Below, one piece after another: positions 1-5,043 of a stretch of 5,753 nt of DNA (its first letter is position 1; the number at the start of each line of letters is the position of its first letter). A program made the position numbers and the translations under genes. The stretch comes from UBA6136 sp044350805. Its GTDB lineage: Bacteria; Pseudomonadota; Gammaproteobacteria; Methylococcales; Methylococcaceae. The stretch covers positions 1 to 5,753 of the forward strand of contig JBILGU010000071.1 of NCBI GenBank assembly GCA_044350805.1. Direction: 5' to 3'. Under the pieces are notes generated by a model that worked only from the letters and a program-made list of their open reading frames with translations, ran no database searches and was not told the origin of the DNA.

Positions 1-2
1 GT

Positions 3-236
3 CTGCGTTTGTTTGATGCACAACAGAGCCAAATTGCTGCCGATGCGTCGGCACTGGCTTGTGTTGTGGCACAAGAAGATTTAGCTCGAAAAATTGCTGA
101 GCAAAACTTTGTTCAAATCATTGAAACAAAAAAGCTTGGCGATAAGTGCATCGTTGTTGTCAAAGCCAATTATGTTGTGCGTCGGGCTGTAGCCGTGTCG
201 GTAGAGGGTTTAGATCTGCCTACACTGCAAAGGTGA
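3..236 (+). CDS. TadE-like (Rv3654c-type) protein, C-terminal part; 5' end outside window
   Basis: This is the last 77 residues of a protein whose start lies before the window; the frame is open from base 3 to the TGA at 234-236. The visible part begins just after where a TadE-like protein would have its N-terminal membrane helix. It shows the typical run QSQIAADASALA (about residues 8-19 of the visible part), then an amphipathic Ala/Glu-rich stretch, then a short beta-rich tail (CIVVVKANYVV). The same order is known in the small helicase/secretion-neighbourhood TadE-like proteins of actinobacteria, in which Q-AADAAALA follows the transmembrane helix. They are thought to be pseudopilin-like or secreted partners of Tad/Flp-type machinery. 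The assignment rests on pattern recognition over a partial sequence, and no other Tad gene is visible. The downstream DUF3566 gene overlaps its stop, so the two are probably co-transcribed. A generic small secreted or membrane-anchored protein is the alternative. Confidence 0.6.
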   Translation: MRLFDAQQSQIAADASALACVVAQEDLARKIAEQNFVQIIETKKLGDKCIVVVKANYVVRRAVAVSVEGLDLPTLQR

Positions 237-655
237 GCAAAAAGATAGGGGCAGTGTCGACCAAGCCACGGGTAAGACGAGTTTCGCGGGTTATTCGCGA
301 CATCGATCCGTGGTCTGTGTTCAAAGTTGGTCTTGCATTTCATTTAGTTTGCTATTTCGTAACGCTTATTTCGCTTGTGTTGCTTTGGAATGTTGCTCAA
401 TCAACTGGCACACTCGACAACGTTGAGAATTTTATGGAGTCTTTCGGCTGGGAGACCTTCAGATTTGATGGCTCTGAATTGTTTGGCAGTCTTTGGATAC
501 TTGGTCTTTTAGGCGTAATTTTAGGAACCGGTCTGTGGGTGCTCTTGGCAACAGTCTTTAACTTAATTACTGATCTGGTGGGTGGTGTGCGAGTTACTGT
601 GCTTGAAGAAGAAGTGCGAATTATCGCAGTTGAGGCTGACGAAACTGAGCAGTAG
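233..655 (+). CDS. DUF3566 domain-containing two-helix membrane protein
   Basis: This encodes a 140-residue membrane protein of the actinobacterial DUF3566 family, whose best-known members sit between gyrA and tRNA-Ile (for example Rv0007 of Mycobacterium tuberculosis). A basic N-terminal tail (RVRRVSRVIRDIDPWS, residues 13-28) leads into a first helix at about 32-54. A polar loop (TGTLDNVENFMESFGWETF, about 58-76) follows, then a second helix at about 86-113. The conserved C-terminal motif NLITDLVGGVRVTVLEEE spans about 110-127. Its exact function is not established; proximity to the cell-division and origin region is the usual clue. The GTG start at 233 overlaps the preceding TGA (GTGA), suggesting translational coupling. 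AAGG lies directly against the GTG, too close for a normal ribosome binding site. The frame is open upstream to 146, but those residues (Cys-rich, no family similarity) read through the TadE-like gene and look spurious. Family identity is strong; the exact start is less sure. Confidence 0.92.
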   Translation: MSKKIGAVSTKPRVRRVSRVIRDIDPWSVFKVGLAFHLVCYFVTLISLVLLWNVAQSTGTLDNVENFMESFGWETFRFDGSELFGSLWILGLLGVILGTGLWVLLATVFNLITDLVGGVRVTVLEEEVRIIAVEADETEQ

Positions 656-658
656 CCT
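630..658 (+). promoter_or_regulatory. candidate sigma70-type promoter for tRNA-Ile
   Basis: TTGAGG (630-635) and TAGCCT (653-658) are separated by exactly 17 bases. The first matches four of six bases of the TTGACA box, and the second fits the actinobacterial TANNNT form. Transcription would begin near 665, about 15 bases before the tRNA, leaving a short 5' leader for RNase P to remove. The element lies over the last codons and stop of the DUF3566 gene. This is weak, consensus-only evidence; the tRNA could equally be processed from a read-through transcript. Confidence 0.25.
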
Positions 659-680
659 TGCTAGTCCTCGTTTAAAAATC

Positions 681-757
681 GGGGCTATAGCTCAGTTGGT
701 TAGAGCGCATCCCTGATAAGGATGAGGTCACAAGTTCGATTCTTGTTAGCCCCACCA
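681..757 (+). tRNA. ileT: tRNA-Ile (anticodon GAU), CCA encoded
   Basis: The sequence folds into a complete 77-base cloverleaf. The acceptor stem GGGGCTA pairs perfectly with TAGCCCC, followed by discriminator A and encoded CCA (755-757). The D stem is GCTC/GAGC with loop AGTTGGTTA. The anticodon stem CATCC/GGATG encloses CTGATAA, which places anticodon GAT at 715-717 (isoleucine, AUC/AUU). The variable loop is AGGTC. The T stem ACAAG/CTTGT encloses the canonical TTCGATT. All stems are fully paired, so the gene should be functional. It follows the DUF3566 stop by 25 bases, as is usual in actinobacteria, but the tRNA-Ala gene that often comes next is absent from this window. The gene symbol is the conventional name for this isoacceptor, not a confirmed locus name. 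Confidence 0.98.
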
Positions 758-835
758 GTGTTTAAATACTCGTATTGTCTGTTGACCTAAACTTCGGCAA
801 TAATTAATCGTCTCAAAACACCAGCGCATAAATAT
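758..835 (+). other. intergenic spacer between tRNA-Ile and the GT-C-like gene
   Basis: This 78-base AT-rich spacer has no T-run hairpin terminator after the tRNA. At its left edge is a near-palindrome, AGTGTTTAAATACT (757-770), centred on TTTAAA with one mismatched pair. A TTGACC box (782-787) is followed 13 bases later by TAATTA and 17 bases later by TAATCG. Either would make only a weak promoter for the downstream membrane-protein gene. TATTGT (773-778) is another possible -10 box. None is convincing alone. Confidence 0.2.
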
Positions 836-2416
836 TTGCCGTGGCTTCTTGGGTTGTTACCTTGGGTCTGGATAATTCCGTTCAACCAGTACTTTTGGGA
901 TGACTGGGCGATCGCACCAAATTTGGGTTGGCAGGACCAAACCGATTATTGGGAGTTGGGTGCAAAGCATTTTGGAAACCCACTCGTGTATTTCCTTCTT
1001 CTACCAATTGGACCATGGATTTTTCATACTTTAATTATTGCCGCGTCTGTTCTTGGCGCATTTTCGCTCTCCCAGGTAGTTTCTAAAATTCCGATAGCTA
1101 ATGAACTTTGTGTTCGATGGAGCGGACCCCTTTTCTTAGTGATTCCTGTTTTCCATGCACGTTTCTCGATCGCCACCATGGAGTATTCATTGGCATTAAC
1201 TGCCCTACTTTCAGCTTGGGCCCTATTAGTAAACAAACGAACCTTGATAGCGAAGATTTCAGCAATTGCATTGTTGATTTATGCGATCGGGGTACCAAGC
1301 CTGGCCATAATGTTTCCATTTATTTGGTTGCATATGACTTGGCTTACCAAAAATCCAAAAAGTTTTCGCGAGAATTTTGTTAATGGATTAAAAAGTTCGT
1401 ATGTGTTGACAATCCCAGGTTTGTTTGCAATTTTTTTCATGAAGGCCATCAATACTGAAGGAAAATACCGTGCATCTCGGGACGGCCTGATTGATTGGAG
1501 TAATGACTTTATTAGATTCTTCTTAGTCACTGCTATTTTTATTGCGCTTGTTTATCGATTCAGAAAGAGACATCTGACTTCTTGGTTGATTGTGTCAGTG
1601 ACTTTACATTTGATCTATCTGGCTTTATTTCCATATTTTGCAGTTGGCTATAAGCCTTTGTATGACTTTCAACCATGGACGATGCGGGATGATTTACGAG
1701 ACGAATTTTTCTTGCGTCTTACATTTTTCTTTCTTGTTTCGGCCATTGTTTTTGTAGTTTCCTATTTATGTCGCCAACAATTGGCTTTTAGAAAATTGGG
1801 GATTTTTGAGACTCTGTCATTCAGTTTTGTGACCATATTTGCCGCCATGTCAATTGGGTTTGGACCAATGGACTGGGAATCGAGGCACTGGCTGGTGGCT
1901 TGGCCGACGTTGGTTGTCTTTGCAATATCTATGGCATCACGTGCGAATCAAATTTTGCAGAAGAGTCTATTTGCGGCAATGTTTACTGTCTTTTTGGTTT
2001 CTTCGGTATTGATTTCTGGTGAGTATTTTGTCGACACTCTTAAACAGCGAGCGTTGGTCGGTTTGGCAGAAGAAGAATTAGCTGGATTTTTTCCAACAAA
2101 TTCGGCTGAATCACCTTTGATTCTTCTGAAAACAGCCGAATCAACAGAAAAACTGAATGCTCGTTTTCGATCTTACAGGTCTTACGAATGGCAGGGAATC
2201 ATAAGTCATGGATTGAATAGATTGTCCAGACCAGTTGTAGTTTTACCAATTGACGTTTTTCGGAAAAACCTTGTGGTTGAATGCCCTTACCCGATAGAGG
2301 CAATTTTGATAGAGCCAAAAGTTAGGTCATCAGTTTTTGCCGCTCTGACCCACTTCAAAGTTGATGCAACTTTTAGTCCATCCAAAATTGAACTTTGCTT
2401 TTCACAAATTCGTTGA
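836..2416 (+). CDS. polytopic membrane protein, putative GT-C-fold glycosyltransferase
   Basis: This 526-residue protein has about 11-13 predicted membrane helices between residues 2 and 400 (clear ones near 3-17, 49-77, 97-110, 115-132, 138-168, 188-204, 224-241, 247-270, 290-311, 322-342, 351-367, 378-396) and a soluble C-terminal part of about 125 residues. Directly after helix 1 is an acidic, aromatic motif, YFWDDW (19-24). That is where GT-C enzymes using polyprenyl-phosphate sugars carry a catalytic Asp or Asp pair in the first extracytoplasmic loop. I therefore infer a GT-C-like transferase (GtrII-like or similar) acting outside the membrane on surface glycan, but I do not recognise the exact family. 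Its neighbours are a family 2 glycosyltransferase and a sugar-modification protein, which agrees. The TTG start at 836 lacks a ribosome binding site. The frame is open back to the TAA at 788-790, and the peptide just upstream (NRLKTPAHKY) is basic and would suit a cytoplasmic tail, so a start at ATT 803 is possible. Confidence 0.72.
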   Translation: MPWLLGLLPWVWIIPFNQYFWDDWAIAPNLGWQDQTDYWELGAKHFGNPLVYFLLLPIGPWIFHTLIIAASVLGAFSLSQVVSKIPIANELCVRWSGPLFLVIPVFHARFSIATMEYSLALTALLSAWALLVNKRTLIAKISAIALLIYAIGVPSLAIMFPFIWLHMTWLTKNPKSFRENFVNGLKSSYVLTIPGLFAIFFMKAINTEGKYRASRDGLIDWSNDFIRFFLVTAIFIALVYRFRKRHLTSWLIVSVTLHLIYLALFPYFAVGYKPLYDFQPWTMRDDLRDEFFLRLTFFFLVSAIVFVVSYLCRQQLAFRKLGIFETLSFSFVTIFAAMSIGFGPMDWESRHWLVAWPTLVVFAISMASRANQILQKSLFAAMFTVFLVSSVLISGEYFVDTLKQRALVGLAEEELAGFFPTNSAESPLILLKTAESTEKLNARFRSYRSYEWQGIISHGLNRLSRPVVVLPIDVFRKNLVVECPYPIEAILIEPKVRSSVFAALTHFKVDATFSPSKIELCFSQIR

Positions 2417-2430
2417 ATCCAGGTCGGTGA

Positions 2431-4044
2431 CTAGAAAAAGTTTAATCTTGATTTGATTCGAGCCAGCCACGCAAGTGGGTCGAACACAGATTTGTAATAG
2501 TCGATATAAGCTTTTTGCCCATTGGTCGAAAATGTATGTGGACCGTGTAATTCGTTGATTGTAAGTTTTGCTACTGGTTTCTCTTGGTAAAAGTCTTCGT
2601 CAAGTTGCGACACTTGACAAACAGCGATTCCATCGCCGTACCCTTGGCAATTGTTCTGCCCCAATCTGTAAAGGTCGGTTCCGAAAGTTATAAACCCTCC
2701 AGCGTTTCGCGCCCTTGACGGATCGATTACCACAGGATTCATTCGGTGCGGTTTATAGGGTCCAAATAAGTCAAAACTTGACCAAGCAAACAAATGATCA
2801 AATTCATTGCCTAGTTTGCCGGCAAATAGCCACCAAGTTCCGTTTCTTTGAAGCAGAACTGGGTCTATCAATCTTTCATTGTCTAGTCCGAGCAATTTGT
2901 GAGTCTTAATGATTGCGTTGTTTTGCAATTCGCAGAGCAATTGGGCTCCACTTTGGGCCATCTCAGGCATTACGAAAAATCTGGCATCTATTTGCATTAC
3001 GAATGGAAACGAGAGATGTTTGTGTGTGCCAATAAGTGAAGTGTCGATCAAGTTCATTCGTTCACCACTCAAAGTCATCAGTTGACCCAACTCGCTGTTT
3101 TTTTCTGCCGCTTCAAAAATCAGGTCGCCATTCGGCAATATAAATGGGTCAGCGATAAATGAAATTTCTCGAGGCGGCTTGATTGGGTTGAACAGGTCAA
3201 TTACCTGCATCGGCCTGATTGCATCAAAACTTAACGGCAATGTTTCTGCAATTTTCCAGTCACGTCGGCCAAACAGACCAAAAATCAACCGTTTAAATTT
3301 TCGATGAGTTAATAACAAGACGAATTTTGCGACAGTTTTGTTTGAAGGGAGTCGATGGTTTTGCCCTGAAGTCGATAGATCAATTGTGATCGAGCTAAGG
3401 CAGTTCAAAATAGCTAATCGCAAAAGAGATGTACTGTTTGCAAAAAGACTCTCTAAAGTGCGACGATACGAGTGACTAGTGATTCTGTATTTTCCGAAAG
3501 CCCTTATGGTGCCAGCATCAAGTTTGTTCGAAAGTTGTTGCACCACTGCGCCAACATGATTTGCTCCCTTGATAAGTTCATAAAACCCTGAAGGTCGACC
3601 TCGAAACTCACTTGGGTCTCCATGGTGAAACGACAAGACTCCATACTTGGACGGAATGTCTTGTGGGTCTTTGAGTAAGTTCATTCCGAACTTGATAATC
3701 AGGTCAAGATTTTGATTTTCAATTTCAGATTTTGTTGGGTTGTCAATGGTTTGCCAAATACCAGAATGCTGACAATCAAAGTTGATTAATTCGTAGCCTT
3801 CGGTGGTTAACTGGCTCCAAGGCACTGACTGAGTTTGAGTATTTCGAATCGAAGAAATATTTAAAAGATAATAGAGTGCGTTTTTCAGCAGCTGTTTATG
3901 AGTATTGCTGTTTGCGCAGCAAATTATCGTGTTGACTTCAATTAGATCATGACAGTTTTCTATTGCTGTACTTTGCCACTTAGAAATCGACTGCGAGTCG
4001 ACTATCAGCCCGACTTTAAGTCGTCGTGTAGGTGAGTCAGTCAT
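2431..4044 (-). CDS. formyltransferase-like / five-bladed beta-propeller (GINT1-N, GH43-like) fusion protein
   Basis: This is a 537-residue cytoplasmic protein with no signal peptide or clear membrane helix. Residues about 8-220 form a formyltransferase-like domain: a beta-alpha start (LKVGLIVDSQS), the core YGVLSFHHGDPSEFRGRP (134-151), and VGAVVQQLSNKLDAGTI (164-180). His140 and Asp176 align with the catalytic His and Asp of methionyl-tRNA formyltransferase, but Ser138 replaces the usual Asn. Residues about 285-520 carry the repeated ADPF...G...FE, HLSFPFV, GTWWLFAG, FGPY, NPVVIDPSRARNAGG, LYRLGQN and YGDGIAV elements. These are known from the propeller domain named after plant glucosamine inositolphosphorylceramide transferase 1 and related to GH43/GH32-type sugar-binding propellers. 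A role in modifying or transferring an amino sugar for surface glycan is inferred; the substrate is unknown. ATG 4044 overlaps the end of the upstream glycosyltransferase by 8 bases (ATGACTGA), implying coupling. GGAAA lies about eight bases upstream of the ATG as a weak ribosome binding site. Confidence 0.85.
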   Translation of the reverse strand: MTDSPTRRLKVGLIVDSQSISKWQSTAIENCHDLIEVNTIICCANSNTHKQLLKNALYYLLNISSIRNTQTQSVPWSQLTTEGYELINFDCQHSGIWQTIDNPTKSEIENQNLDLIIKFGMNLLKDPQDIPSKYGVLSFHHGDPSEFRGRPSGFYELIKGANHVGAVVQQLSNKLDAGTIRAFGKYRITSHSYRRTLESLFANSTSLLRLAILNCLSSITIDLSTSGQNHRLPSNKTVAKFVLLLTHRKFKRLIFGLFGRRDWKIAETLPLSFDAIRPMQVIDLFNPIKPPREISFIADPFILPNGDLIFEAAEKNSELGQLMTLSGERMNLIDTSLIGTHKHLSFPFVMQIDARFFVMPEMAQSGAQLLCELQNNAIIKTHKLLGLDNERLIDPVLLQRNGTWWLFAGKLGNEFDHLFAWSSFDLFGPYKPHRMNPVVIDPSRARNAGGFITFGTDLYRLGQNNCQGYGDGIAVCQVSQLDEDFYQEKPVAKLTINELHGPHTFSTNGQKAYIDYYKSVFDPLAWLARIKSRLNFF

Positions 4045-4852
4045 TACTCAATTTCCACTTTATATTTCTAAAAACTGACGCTGGTAGCCGACGCACTAAT
4101 TTCAGTGTTGACCATGAAACACTTCGCAAATAAGTTAGACGATTTATTCGACTTTTTTGCTTAAGAACCGAAAGTGTTTTCAGCTCACCCACATACATAG
4201 GAAAAATTTTGCTGCTGAGTCCAGCTGCTCCAAAAATTGGTTTGTGAAGAATGGTTAAAGGCTGATTGATTCGGTTCACATGGCCGAATTCGCTGGCGAT
4301 TTCCATCCACAATAAATAATCTTCCGACAATCGTAATTTTGGGTCAAAACGCAAAGGAATACCGCGCCGAAGCATTACCGATGGGGTAGTGAATCGATTG
4401 CGCCGAAGCAAATCTTTGATCGTAAACCGCGATATCTTTTCGCCGTCGCTGTGTGTTTCGGTTTGATTGATGATGCAATGTTGGGTGCCGCAGATTACTT
4501 CGCTTGAATTTACTTTGAACCATTCACGTTGTAGTTCAATTTTTTTAGGATGCCAGGTGTCGTCAGCGTCTAAAAAAGCTAAGTATTCACTTGTTGCTAA
4601 GTTCCACGCGACATTTCTGGATTGGCCAGGACCAGCGTTTTGATTATTGACAATCAAACGAATCTGAGGGTGATTAGTTGCGAAATCACGCACAACTTTT
4701 ACGGTCTGGTCGTCGCTGGCGTCGTCGACAACGATTATCTCGTCAACTGGTGACGATTGGTTGAGCACTGAATCAATAGCCCGTATGACTACTTTTTCTG
4801 AGCGAAAAGTCGGAATTATCGCTGTAACGCTTGAATTCTCGGGAGACTTCAC
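4037..4852 (-). CDS. family 2 glycosyltransferase (GT-A fold)
   Basis: This encodes a 271-residue inverting glycosyltransferase that would transfer a sugar from a nucleotide-sugar donor to a glycan or lipid acceptor at the cytoplasmic face. Numbered from the GTG start, it shows SVTAIIPTF at the N-terminus (about 8-16), the donor-binding VDDASDD (42-48), NAGPGQSRN (72-80), the metal-binding DADD (95-98), and SEDYLLW (176-182) carrying the catalytic-base Asp. A basic C-terminal segment after about 230 may associate with the membrane. The frame is open to an ATG at 4930, but those 26 extra residues precede the family's normal beginning and overlap the divergent small gene, so GTG 4852, eight residues before the domain, is preferred. 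TACGCT lies seven bases upstream of this GTG, fitting a -10 box for leaderless initiation. It is the first gene of a two-gene unit with the formyltransferase/propeller gene. The family is certain; donor and acceptor are unknown. Confidence 0.93.
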   Translation of the reverse strand: MKSPENSSVTAIIPTFRSEKVVIRAIDSVLNQSSPVDEIIVVDDASDDQTVKVVRDFATNHPQIRLIVNNQNAGPGQSRNVAWNLATSEYLAFLDADDTWHPKKIELQREWFKVNSSEVICGTQHCIINQTETHSDGEKISRFTIKDLLRRNRFTTPSVMLRRGIPLRFDPKLRLSEDYLLWMEIASEFGHVNRINQPLTILHKPIFGAAGLSSKIFPMYVGELKTLSVLKQKSRINRLTYLRSVSWSTLKLVRRLPASVFRNIKWKLSND

Positions 4853-4899
4853 TTGAAGTAGCGTAACCAATTTATTTAGACCCCATAATGGATGTACAT
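4853..4899. promoter_or_regulatory. compact divergent promoter region between GT2 and the small membrane peptide
   Basis: Only 47 bases separate the preferred start of the glycosyltransferase (-) from the ATG at 4900 (+), so promoters for both directions should lie here or inside the genes. On the minus strand TACGCT (4860-4865) sits seven bases before GTG 4852. On the plus strand CATAAT (4884-4889) matches five of six bases of TATAAT and ends ten bases before ATG 4900. Neither has a good -35 box at 16-18 bases. Consensus matching alone supports these calls. Confidence 0.3.
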
Positions 4900-5031
4900 A
4901 TGAAACTGCTACGACGCGCTCTGCTTGCATTAAGTGTTGCCAGTGCTGTCGCCGGAGTTTTGCGATTTAAAGGTAAAGGTGTTGGTGCAATCAAGCAAGG
5001 TGGCTGGCGAAAATTTACCGACAAGAAGTAA
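4900..5031 (+). CDS. 43-residue single-helix basic peptide, unknown function
   Basis: This short ORF encodes 43 residues. A basic start (MKLLRRA) is followed by a hydrophobic stretch (LLALSVASAVAGVL, about 8-21) that could be one membrane helix or an uncleaved signal anchor. A basic, Gly-rich tail ends in GGWRKFTDKK. The order of Lys/Arg, helix and GGWR tail resembles small membrane peptides seen in actinobacterial genomes, but I cannot name a family. An in-frame ATG at 4888 would add MDVH; ATG 4900 is preferred because the basic residues then lie at the very N-terminus. No ribosome binding site is obvious. The stop is 12 bases before the dehydrogenase-like gene on the same strand, suggesting co-transcription. 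Its main support is position and composition. It fills the gap neatly and contradicts the long version of the glycosyltransferase ORF on the other strand. Confidence 0.6.
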   Translation: MKLLRRALLALSVASAVAGVLRFKGKGVGAIKQGGWRKFTDKK

Positions 5032-5043
5032 TCAAAGTTTCTA

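Noticed and set aside
146..232. Upstream extension of the DUF3566 reading frame
   Set aside because: It reads through the TadE-like coding region in another frame and gives a Cys/Arg-rich peptide unlike the family; the family's conserved part begins after GTG 233.
1024..1530. Short ORFs inside the GT-C-like gene on both strands
   Set aside because: They overlap a long membrane-protein frame and show no domain, start signal or independent position.
2411..2445. Possible bidirectional terminator between the convergent genes
   Set aside because: Only four-base stems such as ATTC-GTT-GAAT are present, with no GC-rich hairpin followed by a T run.
4711..4735. Repeated GTCGTCG-like units
   Set aside because: They encode the conserved Asp-rich donor-binding motif (VDDASDD) of the glycosyltransferase on the minus strand, so they are not an independent repeat.
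4876..4891. TTAGACCCCATAATGG, resembling the tRNA 3' end TTAGCCCCACCAGTG, as a possible attachment-site repeat
   Set aside because: The shared part is only about nine bases and needs a gap. No integrase is present and the bases diverge after CCCCA, so chance similarity is more likely.
4853..4930. Extended N-terminus of the family 2 glycosyltransferase (ATG 4930)
   Set aside because: The additional 26 residues precede the normal domain start, overlap the divergent small gene and show no family features. GTG 4852 fits better, although experimental proof is lacking.
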